Positions 38,161 through 49,055 of a stretch of DNA of 64,000 bases are shown piece by piece; positions within the stretch are counted from its first letter, which is position 1; each line of letters starts with the position of its first letter. Below the pieces are notes generated by a model. That model saw nothing but the letters and a program-made list of their open reading frames with translations. It had not been told where the DNA came from and did not search any database. The position numbers and the translations under genes were made by a program. The stretch comes from Petrolisthes cinctipes (taxonomy: Eukaryota; Arthropoda; Malacostraca; Decapoda; Porcellanidae): assembly GCA_033782935.1 (NCBI GenBank), contig JAWQEG010000710.1, forward strand, positions 1,240,001-1,304,000, read 5' to 3'.

Positions 38161-39990
38161 GTAAATATCAACCATTATTCATTGGGTAGTGGGAGTGGGG
38201 GTGTCATTACAGTACTCAGACTGTAAATATTAACCGTCATTCATTTAGTGGTTGGTGTTGGGTTGTCATTACAGTGCTTAGACTTTAAATATCAACAGTC
38301 TTTAATGGGGTGGTGGGTGTGTGGGTGTCAATACAATGCTTGGACTGTAAATATCTACAGTCATTCATGGGGTGTTGGGTGTGTAAGTGTCATTAAAGTG
38401 CTTGGACTGTAAATATCAACAGTCATTCTTGGGGTGGTGGTTGTGTGGGTGTCATTACAGTGATTGGACTGTAAATATCAACAGTCATTCATGGGGTGGT
38501 GGGTGTGTGGGTGTCATTACAGTGTTTTGATTGTAAATATCAACAGTCATTCATAGGGTGGAGGGTGTCATTAGAGTGGTTGGACTGTAAATATCAACAG
38601 TCATTCATGGGGTGGTAGGTGTCATTAGAGTGCTTGGACTGTAAATATCAACAGTCATTAATGGGGTGGTTAGTGTATGGGTGTCATTATAGTGCATGGA
38701 CTGTAAATATCAACAATAAATAATGGGGTGGTCGGTGTGTGGGTGTCATTACAGTGCTTTGACTGTAAATATCAAGAGTCATTTATGGGGTGGTGGGTGT
38801 GAGGGTGTCATTACAGTGTTCGGACTGTAAATATCAACAGTCATTCATAGGGTAGTGGGTGTGTGGGTGTCATTATAGTGCTTGGACTGTAAATACCAAC
38901 AGTCATTTATGGGGTGGTTGGTGTTGGGTGTCATTACAGTGCTTTTACTGTAAATATCAAGTCATTAATGGGGTGGTGGGTGTGTGGGTGTCATTATTGC
39001 TTGGACTGTAAATATCAACAGTCATTTATAGGGTGGGGGTTGTGTGGGTGTCATTACAGTGCTTAGACTGTAAATATCAACAGTCATTTATGGAGTGGTG
39101 GGTGTGTGGCTGTCATTACAGTGCTTGGACTGTAAATATCAACAGTCAATCATTTGTGGTGTGTGTGTGGGTGTCATTACAGTGCTTGGACTGTAAATAT
39201 CAACAGTCATTCATGGGGTGGTGGGTGTGTGGGTGTCATTACAGTGTTTTGATTGTAAATATCAACAGTCATTCATAGGGTGGAGGGTATCAATAGAGTC
39301 CTTGGACTGTAAATATCAACAGTCATTCATGGGGTGGTGGGTGTGTTGATGTCATTACAGTGCTTGGACTGTAAATATCAACCATAATTTATGGGGTGGT
39401 GGGTGTGGGGGTGTCATTACAGTGCTTTGAATGTAAATATCAACAGTCATTCATGGGGTGATGGATTTGTGGTTGTCATTACAGAGCTTAGACTGTAAAT
39501 ATCAACAGTCATTTATGGGGTGGTTTGTGTTTGGGTGTCAATACAGTGCTTGGACTATAAATATCAACAGTCAATCAAGGGGTGGTGGGTGTCAAGGTGT
39601 CATTACAGTGCTTGGACTGTAATTATCAACAGTCATTCATGGGGTGGTGGGTGTGTGGGGGTCATTACAGGGTTTTGACTGTAAATATCAACAGTCATTC
39701 ATGGGGTGGTGAGTTTGTAGGTGTCATTACAGTTATTGGACTGTAAATATTAACAGTCATTCATGTAGTGGTGGATGTGTGGATGTCATTACAGTGCTTG
39801 GACTAATAATATCAACTGTCATTCATGGGGTGGTGGGTGTGTGGGTGTCATTAAATTGCTTGGACTGTAAATATTAACAGTCATTCATGGGGTGATGGGT
39901 GTGTGGATGTTATTACAGTGCTTGGACCGAAAATATCAACAGTCATTCATGGAGTGGTGGGTGTGTGGATGTCATTACAGTGCGTGGACT
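38161..39990 (+). repeat. Higher-order repeat of 1830 bp, copy 1
   Basis: Starts at the unit that continues into the landmark CATTGGGTAGTGGGAGTGGG. The landmark recurs at 39991 and 41821, exactly 1830 bp apart each time, and again at 42560. Inside, a pair of adjacent units at 38900-38970 (AAATACCAACAGTC, then a unit reading CTTTTACTGTAAATATCAAG) is a convenient marker for each copy. Confidence 0.88.
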
Positions 39991-41820
39991 GTAAATATTA
40001 ACCATTATTCATTGGGTAGTGGGAGTGGGGGTGTCATTACAGTGCTCAGACTGTAAATATTAACCGTCATTCATTTAGTGGTTGGTGTTGGGTTGTCATT
40101 ACAGTGCTTAGACTTTAAATATCAACAGTCTTTAATGGGGTGGTGGGTGTGTGGGTGTCAATACAGAGCTTGGACTGTAAATATCTACAGTCATTCATGG
40201 GGTGTTGGGTGTGTAAGTGTCATTAAAGTGCTTGGACTGTAAATATCAACAGTCATTCTTGGGGTGGTGGTTGTGTGGGTGTCATTACAGTGATTGGACT
40301 GTAAATATCAACAGTCATTCATGGGGTGGTGGGTGTGTGGGTGTCATTACATTGTTTTGATTGTAAATATCAACAGTCATTCATAGGGTGGAGGGTGTCA
40401 TTAGAGTGGTTGGACTGTAAATATCAACAGTCATTCATGGGGTGGTAGGTGTCATTAGAGTGCTTGGACTGTAAATATCAACAGTCATTAATGGGGTGGT
40501 TAGTGTATGGGTGTCATTATAGTGCATGGACTGTAAATATCAACAATAAATAATGGGGTGGTCGGTGTGTGGGTGTCATTACAGTGCTTTGACTGTAAAT
40601 ATCAAGAGTCATTTATGGGGTGGTGGGTGTGAGGGTGTCATTACAGTGTTCGGACTGTAAATATCAACAGTCATTCATAGGGTAGTGGGTGTGTGGGTGT
40701 CATTATAGTGCTTGGACTGTAAATACCAACAGTCATTTATGGGGTGGTTGGTGTTGGGTGTCATTACAGTGCTTTTACTGTAAATATCAAGTCATTAATG
40801 GGGTGGTGGGTGTGTGGGTGTCATTATTGCTTGGACTGTAAATATCAACAGTCATTTATAGGGTGGGGGTTGTGTGGGTGTCATTACAGTGCTTAGACTG
40901 TAAATATCAACAGTCATTTATGGAGTGGTGGGTGTGTGGCTGTCATTACAGTGCTTGGACTGTAAATATCAAAAGTCAATCATTTGTGGTGTGTGTGTGG
41001 GTGTCATTACAGTGCTTGGACTGTAAATATCAACAGTCATTCATGGGGTGGTGGGTGTGTGGGTGTCATTACAGTGTTTTGATTGTAAATATCAACAGTC
41101 ATTCATAGGGTGGAGGGTATCAATAGAGTCCTTGGACTGTAAATATCAACAGTCATTCATGGGGTGGTGGGTGTGTTGGTGTCATTACAGTGCTTGGACT
41201 GTAAATATCAACCATAATTTATGGGGTGGTGGGTGTGGGGGTGTCATTACAGTGCTTTGAATGTAAATATCAACAGTCATTCATGGGGTGATGGATTTGT
41301 GGTTGTCATTACAGAGCTTAGACTGTAAATATCAACAGTCATTTATGGGGTGGTTTGTGTTTGGGTGTCAATACAGTGCTTGGACTATAAATATCAATGG
41401 TCAATCAAGGGGTGGTGGGTGTCAAGGTGTCATTACAGTGCTTGGACTGTAATTATCAACAGTCATTCATGGGGTGGTGGGTGTGTGGTGGTCATTACAG
41501 GGTTTTGACTGTAAATATCAACAGTCATTCATGGGGTGGTGAGTTTGTGGGTGTCATTACAGTTATTGGACTGTAAATATTAACAGTCATTCATGGAGTG
41601 GTGGATGTGTGGATGTCATTACAGTTCTTGGACTAATAATATCAACTGTCATTCATGGGGTGGTGGGTGTGTGGGTGTCATTAAATTGCTTGGACTGTAA
41701 ATATTAACAGTCATTCATGGGGTGATGGGTGTGTGGATGTTATTACAGTGCTTGGACCGAAAATATCAACAGTCATTCATGGAGTGGTGGGTGTGTGGAT
41801 GTCATTACAGTGCGTGGACT
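39991..41820 (+). repeat. Higher-order repeat of 1830 bp, copy 2
   Basis: Tandem copy of 38161-39990 with no net length change. In the stretches compared by eye only single-base differences are seen, such as CAACAGTCAATC versus CAAAAGTCAATC near 40975. Near identity indicates recent amplification by unequal exchange or a similar process. Confidence 0.88.
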
Positions 41821-42559
41821 GTAAATATTAACCATTATTCATTGGGTAGTGGGAGTGGGGGTGTCATTACAGTGCTCAGACTGTAAATATTAACCGTCAT
41901 TCATTTAGTGGTTGGTGTTGGGTTGTCATTACAGTGCTTAGACTTTAAATATCAACAGTCTTTAATGGGGTGGTGGGTGTGTGGGTGTCATTACAGTGTT
42001 CGGACTGTAAATATCAACAGTCATTCATAGGGTAGTGGGTGTGTGGGTGTCATTATAGTGCTTGGACTGTAAATACCAACAGTCATTTATGGGGTGGTTG
42101 GTGTTGGGTGTCATTACAGTGCTTTTACTGTAAATATCAAGTCATTAATGGGGTGGTGGGTGTGTGGGTGTCATTATTGCTTGGACTGTAAATATCAACA
42201 GTCATTTATAGGGTGGGGGTTGTGTGGGTGTCATTACAGTGCTTAGACTGTAAATATCAACAGTCATTTATGGAGTGGTGGGTGTGTGGCTGTCATTACA
42301 GTGCTTGGACTGTAAATATTAACAGTCATTCATGGAGTGGTGGATGTGTGGATGTCATTACAGTTCTTGGACTAATAATATCAACTGTCATTCATGGGGT
42401 GGTGGGTGTGTGGGTGTCATTAAATTGCTTGGACTGTAAATATTAACAGTCATTCATGGGGTGATGGGTGTGTGGATGTTATTACAGTGCTTGGACCGAA
42501 AATATCAACAGTCATTCATGGAGTGGTGGGTGTGTGGACGTCATTACAGTGCGTGGACT
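41821..42559 (+). repeat. Higher-order repeat of 1830 bp, copy 3, internally deleted
   Basis: 739-bp copy. It begins like the others, then jumps at about 41995 to the segment found at about 40645 in copy 2, and jumps again at about 42320 to the segment found at about 41580. Both joins keep the 62-bp register, as expected of misaligned recombination between units. Confidence 0.8.
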
Positions 42560-44325
42560 GTAAATATTAACCATTATTCATTGGGTAGTGGGAGTGGGGG
42601 TGTCATTACAGTGCTCAGACTGTAAATATTAACCGTCATTCATTTAGTGGTTGGTGTTGGGTTGTCATTACAGTGCTTAGACTTTAAATATCAACAGTCT
42701 TTAATGGGGTGGTGGGTGTGTGGGTGTTAATACAATGCTTGGACTGTAAATATCTACAGTCATTCATGGGGTGTTGGGTGTGTAAGTGTCATTAAAGTGC
42801 TTGGACTGTAAATATCAACAGTCATTCTTGGGATGGTGGTTGTGTGGGTGTCATTACAGTGCTTGGACTGTAAATATCAACAGTCATTCATGGGGTGGTG
42901 GGTGTGTTGGTGTCATTACAGTGTTTTGATTGTAAATATCAACAGTCATTCATAGGGTGGAGGGTGTCATTAGAGTGGTTGGACTGTAAATATCAACAGT
43001 CATTCATGGGGTGGTAGGTGTCATTAGAGTGCTTGGACTGTAAATATCAACAGTCATTAATGGGGTGGTTAGTGTATGGGTGTCATTATAGTGCATGGAC
43101 TGTAAATATCAACAATAAATAATGGGGTGGTCGGTGTGTGGGTGTCATTAAAGTGCTTTGACTGTAAATATCAAGAGTCATTTATGGGGTGGTGGGTGTG
43201 AGGGTGTCATTACAGTGTTCGGACTGTAAATATCAACAGTCATTCATAGGGTAGTGGGTGTGTGGGTGTCATTATAGTGCTTGGACTGTAAATACCAACA
43301 GTCATTTATGGGGTGGTTGGTGTTGGGTGTCATTACAGTGCTTTTACTGTAAATATCAAGTCATTAATGGGGTGGTGGGTGTGTGGGTGTCATTATTGCT
43401 TGGACTGTAAATATCAACAGTCATTTATAGGGTGGGGGTTGTGTGGGTGTCATTACAGTGCTTAGACTGTAAATATCAACAGTCATTTATGGAGTGGTGG
43501 GTGTGTGGCTGTCATTACAGTGCTTGGACTGTAAATATCAACAGTAAATCATTTGTGGTGGGTGTGTGGGTGTCATTACAGTGCTTGGACTGTAAATATC
43601 AACAGTCATTCATGGGGTGGTGGGTGTGTGGGTGTCATTACAGTGTTTTGATTGTAAATATCAACAGTCATTCATAGGGTGGAGGGTGTCAATAGAGTCC
43701 TTGGACTGTAAATATCAACAGTCATTCATGGGGTGGTGGGTGTGTTGGTGTCATTACAGTGCTTGGACTGTAAATATCAACCATAATTTATGGGGTGGTG
43801 GGTGTGGGGGTGTCATTACAGTGCTTTGAATGTAAATATCAACAGTCATTCATGGGGTGATGGGTTTGTGGTTGTCATTACAGAGCTTGGACTGTAAATA
43901 TCAACAGTCATTTATGGGGTGGTTTGTGTTTGGGTGTCAATACAGTGCTTGTACTATAAATATCAACAGTCAATCAAGGGGTGGTGGGTGTCAAGGTGTC
44001 ATTACAGTGCTTGGACTGTAATTATCAACAGTCATTCATGGGGTGGTGGGTGTGTGGGGGTCATTACAGGGTTTTGACTGTAAATATCAACAGTCATTCA
44101 TGGGGTGGTGAGTTTGTGGGTGTCATTACAGTTATTGGACTGTAAATATTAACAGTCATTTATGGAGTGGTGGATGTGTGGATGTCATTACAGTGCTTGG
44201 ACTAATAATATCAACTGTCATTCATGGGATGGTGGGTGTGTGGGTGTCATTAAATTGCTTGGACTGTAAATATTAACAGTCATTCATGGGGTGATGGGTG
44301 TGTGGATGTTATTACAGTGCTTGGA
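42560..44325 (+). repeat. Higher-order repeat of 1830 bp, copy 4, partial
   Basis: Copy of about 1766 bp. Internal landmarks sit at the same distance as in copy 2; for example the block at 43432 is 872 bp from the start, as is 40863. It diverges at about 44325, where copy 2 has CTTGGACCGAAAATATC and this copy has CTTGGACTGTTAATATC, and from there it follows the unit order also seen at 36.8-37.2 kb and 37.6-38.1 kb. Confidence 0.8.
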
Positions 44326-47300
44326 CTGTTAATATCAACAGTCATTCATGGGGTGGTGAGTGTGTCTGCGTCATTACAGTTCTTGGTCTGTAAATTTCAA
44401 CCATCATTCATTGGGTGGTGGGTATGTGGGTGTCATTACAGTGTTTGGACTGCAAATATTAACAGTCATCCATGGGATGGTGGGTGTCATTGAGTGCTTG
44501 GACTGTAAATATTAACAGTCATTCATAGGTTGGTGAGTGTGTGGATATCATTAGAGCTCTTGGACTAAAAATATCAACAGTCTTTCATGGGGTGGTGGGT
44601 GTGTGGGTGTCATTACAGTGCTTGGACTATAAATATCAACCATCATTAATAGGGTGGTGGGTGTGTGGGTTTCATTACATTGCTTGGACTGTAAATATCA
44701 TCAGTTATTCATTAGGTGGTTGGTGTGTGGGTGTCATTACAGTGTTTTGAATGTAAATATCAACAGTCATTTATGGGGTAATGAGTGAGTGGGTGTCATT
44801 ACAGTTCTTGGACTGAAAATATTAACAGTCATTCATGGGGTGGTGGGTGTGTGGATGTCATTACAGTGTGTGGACTGTAAATATCAACCATTATTCATTG
44901 GGTAGTGGGTGTGTTGGTGTTATTACAGTGCTCAGACTGTAAATATTAACAGTCATTCATTTAGTGGTTGGTGTTGGGTTGTCATTACAGTGCTTAGACT
45001 TTAAATATCAACAGTCTTTAATGGGGTGGTGGGTGTGTGGGTGTCATTACAGTGCTTTAACCTTTAAATCTCAACAGTCATTCATAGGGTGGTGGGTGTG
45101 TGAGTGTCATTACAGAGCTTGGACTGTAAATATCTACAGTCATTCATGGGGTGTTGGGTGTGTAAGTGTCATTACAGTGCTTGGACTGTAAATATCAACA
45201 GTCATTATTGGGGTGGTGGTTGTGTGAGTGTCATTACAGTGCTTAGACTGTTAATATCAACAGCCATTTATGAAGTGGTGGGTGTGGGACTGTCATTACA
45301 GTGCTTGAACTGTAAATATCAGCAGTCAATCAAGGGGTGGTGGGTGTGTGGGTGTCATTACAGAGCTTGGACTGTAAATATCTACAGTCATTCATTGGGT
45401 GGTGGGTGTGTAAGTGTCATTACAGTGCTTGGACTGTAAATATCAACAGTCATTCTTGGGGTGGTGGTTGTGTGGGTGTCATTACAGTGCTTAGACTGTT
45501 AATATCAACAATCATTTATGGAGTGGTGGGTGTGTGGCTGTCATTACAGTGCTTGGACTGTAAATATCAGCAGTCAATCATGGGATGGTGGGTGTGTGGG
45601 TGTCATTACAGTGCTTGGACTGTAAATATCAACAGTCATTCTTGGGGTGGTGGGTGTGTGGGTGTCATTACAGTGTTTTGATTGTAAATATCAACAGTCA
45701 TTTATAGGGTGGAGGGTGTCATTTGAGTGCTTGGACTGTAAATATCAACAGTCATTCATGGGGTGGTAGGTTTTTGGGTGTCATTACAGTGCTTGGACTG
45801 AAAACATCAACAGTCATTCATGGGGTGGTGGATGTGTGGGTGTCATTACAGAGCTTGGACTGTTAATATCAACAGTCATTCATGGGTTGGTGAGTGTGTC
45901 TGTGTCATTACAGTTCTTGGTCTGTAAATTTTAACCATCATTCATTGGGTGGTGGGTGTGTGGGTGTCATTATCAACAGTTATTCATGGGGTGGTGGGTG
46001 TGTGGGTCGCATGAGAGTGCTTGGACTGTAAATATCAACAGTCATTAATGGGGTAGTGAGTGTGTGGGTGTCATTGCAGTTCTTGGACTGTAAATATCAA
46101 CCCTCATTCATTGGGTGGTGTGTGTGTGGGTGTCATTACAGTTCTTGGTCTGTGAATATCAACAGTCATTCATAGGGGTGTGAGTGTGTGGGTATTATTT
46201 CAGTGCTTTTTACTGTAAATATCAACAGTCATTTAGAGGGTGGTGGGTGTCATTAGAGTGCTTGGACTAAAAATATCAACAGTCATTCATGGGGTGGTGG
46301 GTGTGTGGATGTCATTACAGTGCTTGGACTGAAAACATCAACAGTCATTTATGGGGTGGTGGGTGTGTGAGTATCATTACAGTGCTTGGACTATAAATAT
46401 CAACCATCATTTAAGGTTTGGTGGGTGAGTGGGTGTCATTACAGTGCTTGGACTGTAAATATCAACAATCATTCATAGGGTGGTCGGTGTGTGGATGTCA
46501 TTACAGTGCTTGGACTGTAAATATCAACAGTCATTCATAAGGTGGTGTGTGTGTGGGTGTCATTACAGTGGTTTGATTGTAATTATCAACAGTCATTCAT
46601 AGGGTGGTGGGTGTCATTACAGTGCTTGGACTGTAAATATCAACAGTCATTCATTGGGTGGTGGTTGTGTGGGTGTCATTAGAGTGCTTGGACTGTAAAT
46701 ATCAACCATAATTCATGGGGTGGTGGGTGTGGGGGTGTCATTACAGTGCTTGGACTGTAAATATCAACAGTCAATCATGGGGTGGTGGGTGTGTTGGTGT
46801 CATTACAGTGCTTGGACTGTAAATATCAACAGTCATTCATGGGGTGGTGGGTGTATGGGTGTCATTACAGTGATTTGATTGTAAATATCAACAGTCATTT
46901 ATAGGGTGGTAAGTATTATTAGAGTGCTTGGACTGTAAATATCAACAGTCATTCATGGGTTTATGGGTGTGTGGGTGTCATTACAGTGCTTGGACTGTAA
47001 ATATCAACTATAATTCATAGGGTCGTGGGAGTTGGGGTGTCATTAGAGTGCTTTAACTGTAAATATCAACAGTCATTCATGGGGTGGTGGGTGGCATTAC
47101 AGTGCTTGGACTGTAAATATCAACAGTCATTAATAGGGTGATGCTTGTGTGGGTGTCATTACAGTGCTTGGACTGTAAATATCAACAGTCATTTATAGAG
47201 TGGTGAATGTTTGGTGTCATTACATTGCTTGGCCTGTAAATATCAACAGTCAATCATGGGGTGGTGGGTGTGTGGGTATCATTACTGTGCTTGGACTGTA

Positions 47301-47390
47301 AATATCAACAGTCATTCATAGGGTGGTAGGTGTGTGAGTGTTATTACAGAGCTTGGACTATAAATATCAACAGTTATTCATGGAGTGGTG

Positions 47391-47394
47391 GGTG
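47391..47394 (+). repeat. Left target-site duplication GGTG
   Basis: GGTG precedes the left LTR of the second element and recurs after the right LTR at 52640-52643. The target lies in the GT-rich part of a satellite unit, where GGTG is common, so on its own it is modest evidence. The uninterrupted paralogue at about 62424 supports it. Confidence 0.75.
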
Positions 47395-47905
47395 TGTAGT
47401 GTACCATAAAATAGGTCGATTTTCTTTGATTGAGTGTGTAACCATTCTCTAATTATCTACCAGCCCTGTATTGTGATTCATTTACCATTACATTCCTTCA
47501 TGCAGATAGCCTATGCAATTTCTTTCAGCATATTATCTTTGCCATTTTGTGTAATATTATTGTCTGCATACTCTTGCAAAATTTCATGTATACAACATAT
47601 GTATTATACATTTAATACCATAACCAAATACTCTTAGCTTTGTTAACGTCAAGTACGCAGAGAATTGTATATACTGTTAACTATTTTTTGACATTAAATC
47701 ATAAGGAACTATTCACCGCATCTCTCTCTCCCTTGAGCACTTCTTAAAGAGAGTTATATACACTAACACTTCTTAAAGAGAGTTATAGACACTAGCTCCT
47801 GAGGCTGAGAAGTGTAGTGGAGAAACCCTGACAGTGGCCCTTACACAGGAGCCTTCTTTAGGTAGCAGCACAACTTATAGTTGGTGGCTACACCACCCAC
47901 CAACA
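47395..47905 (+). repeat. 5' LTR of the CsRn1-like element
   Basis: 511 bp starting TGTAGTGTACC and ending CCACCAACA. The ends are fixed by comparison with 52129-52639. Inside is a tandem duplication of about 29 bp (CACTTCTTAAAGAGAGTTAT and following) at about 47739-47796. An ATTAAA at 47693-47698 could serve polyadenylation. A TGTATATAC just before it is the only TATA-like motif near, and it is too close to be convincing as the promoter. Confidence 0.94.
47739..47796 (+). repeat. 29-bp tandem duplication inside the LTR
   Basis: Two copies of a 29-bp unit beginning CACTTCTTAAAGAGAG. Both LTRs have it (about 52473-52530 in the 3' LTR), so it predates this insertion. It may be a duplicated U3 or R element; its function is unknown. 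Confidence 0.8.
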
Positions 47906-48041
47906 AGTGGTGACCCCCGGAGATTGCAGCCATCACCAACAAGTGGTGACCCTCGGAGAGTGCAGCTGTCACCAACAAGTGGTGACCCCCGGAGATTGCA
48001 GCCGTCACCAACAAGTGGTGACCCCCGGAAAGAGCAGCTGC
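47898..48041 (+). repeat. 36-bp repeat x4 carrying the primer-binding site
   Basis: Four tandem 36-bp units starting at 47898, 47934, 47970 and 48006. Each begins CACCAACAAGTGGTGACCC. The first overlaps the last eight bases of the LTR, so each unit reproduces the LTR tail plus the primer-binding site. TGGTGACCC therefore occurs at 47908, 47944, 47980 and 48016. A decayed fifth start (CCAACAAGAGTGG) follows at about 48050. Units differ by a few bases, for example CCC-to-CTC at the second site. Confidence 0.92.
47908..47925 (+). other. Primer-binding site (tRNA-Trp-like)
   Basis: TGGTGACCCCCGGAGATT begins two bases after the LTR end. The first ten bases match the site complementary to eukaryotic tRNA-Trp (TGGTGACCCCG type); the rest does not match well. 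tRNA-Trp priming is characteristic of the CsRn1 clade. Three near-copies follow, so which one is used is uncertain; the one next to the LTR is the logical choice. Confidence 0.6.
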
Positions 48042-48072
48042 CGCGATCGCCAACAAGAGTGGATCAAGCTGC

Positions 48073-48200
48073 AGTCTACAAGAACGCCTTTGCCCTGCAG
48101 TCACTATCAAGTAGTGACCTGGAGTGCTGCCGCTACCCTCCAATAGTCTACAAGAACGCCTTTGCCCTGCAGTCACCATCAAGAGGTGACTTGAGTTGCT
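48073..48200 (+). repeat. 72-bp imperfect direct repeat in the leader
   Basis: AGTCTACAAGAACGCCTTTG and the bases after it occur at 48073 and again at 48145, a 72-bp step. The copies share about 32 identical bases, then diverge. With the 36-bp repeats and the 20-bp minisatellite, this makes most of the 5' leader repetitive. Confidence 0.85.
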
Positions 48201-48384
48201 ACCTCTCCTGTGCAGCTGTTGCTCCCGCCACAGTGCCACTGTCCATCCTATCTACATTATCGCTGCGAACCCTGAGGCATCACCAGTCCACAGCAGCCAT
48301 CTGTAAGCCTCCAACTACGCCGTTGCTGCCTGCCATCCAACACCTATACACCACTGGTACTCACGGCAGTCTAGCTACCAGCAA

Positions 48385-48584
48385 CAGTGCTTCACCTTGG
48401 ATTACAGTGCTTCACCTTGGATTACAGTGCTTCACCTTGGATTACAGTGCTTCACCCTGGATTACAGTGCTTCACCTTGGATTACAGTGCTTCACCTTGG
48501 ATTACAGTGCTTTGCCTTGGATTACAGTGCTTCACCTTGGATTACGGTGCCTCACCCTGGATTACAGTGTTTCACTCTGGACAG
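48385..48584 (+). repeat. 20-bp minisatellite, about 10 copies
   Basis: Unit CAGTGCTTCACCTTGGATTA repeated about ten times, with small changes such as CACCCTGG or TTTGCC, decaying at the last two copies. 20 is not divisible by 3, so all three frames read the same 20-residue cycle, which explains the long apparent open frame here. The tract lies in the untranslated leader, before the gag ATG. Each unit contains ATTACAGTGCTT, also present in the satellite consensus. Confidence 0.95.
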
Positions 48585-48728
48585 TGTATTGTCCTTTATT
48601 ATTAGTGCCTTGTGTGTTAATTACAGTGCCAGTGTATTCAGCAGCATACTGATATAACCTGACTAACGCAGCTGCCGTGATATCAGGTAACCCTCGTCAG
48701 CATTTACACCCTGAGTTCACTTACCAGT

Positions 48729-49055
48729 ATGTCTACTGAGGATCTCTCAAACTCAGGCAACCACACTGCCACTGCAGTAGCCATGAGAGCCCCTGCTTTC
48801 TGCAACCAAGAAAATTCCCAAATTGCCCAGCTCGCCGATCTAATTTCCCAGCTTACAATGGAAGTCAGCAACCTGAAGAAATAAATCAACAACCACCCAA
48901 GTTCCCGACCCTTGACGCCAAACCGCCAACACCAGCGGTCACATTCAAGGAGCACTTCAAACTTCTGCTACTACCATCGCAGGTTTAGGGATAAGGCTCT
49001 CAAGTGTGAAAAGCCCTGCAGCTACATGGCGTCAAACAACAACGGCAAACATTAA
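48729..49055 (+). pseudogene. Collapsed gag of the CsRn1-like element
   Basis: ATG at 48729 opens a 51-codon frame that ends at TAA 48882-48884. The same frame then continues to TAA 49053-49055. The N-terminal part has RAPAF followed at once by QLADLISQL. In related gag proteins a RAPPF-like start and an LAELAD-like end are separated by the whole capsid, roughly 150 or more residues, so the capsid core appears deleted. After the stop, the second part has [19 protein letters not shown], a CX2HX9CX3C motif that serves as the nucleic-acid-binding box in this clade. This product could not form particles alone. The family comparison is from memory. Confidence 0.8.

Larger units (their letters stand above)
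21246..47394 (+). repeat. 62-bp tandem satellite array, block 2
   Basis: Same satellite, same strand as block 1, about 26 kb without any gene-like sequence. The first part (to about 22730) belongs to the duplications also seen left of the LTR element. From about 23 kb the units form higher-order repeats of about 3.98 kb and 1.83 kb. Frequent recurring variants are units with ATATCTACAGTC, units with ATATCAGCAGTCAATCATGG, and units where GTGTAAGTGTCATT replaces GTGTGGGTGTCATT. One truncated unit is seen at about 45970, where GGTGTCATTATCAACAG joins two distant unit positions. Confidence 0.96.

Noticed and set aside
47841..48239. 132-codon minus-strand open frame in the same leader
   Set aside because: It is a reverse-strand shadow of the 36-bp and 72-bp repeats with no independent support.
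47834..48652. 272-codon open frame from the LTR into the leader of the second element
   Set aside because: It starts at GTG inside the LTR. Its length is explained by the 36-bp, 72-bp and 20-bp repeats, which happen to lack stops; the true gag ATG is at 48729.
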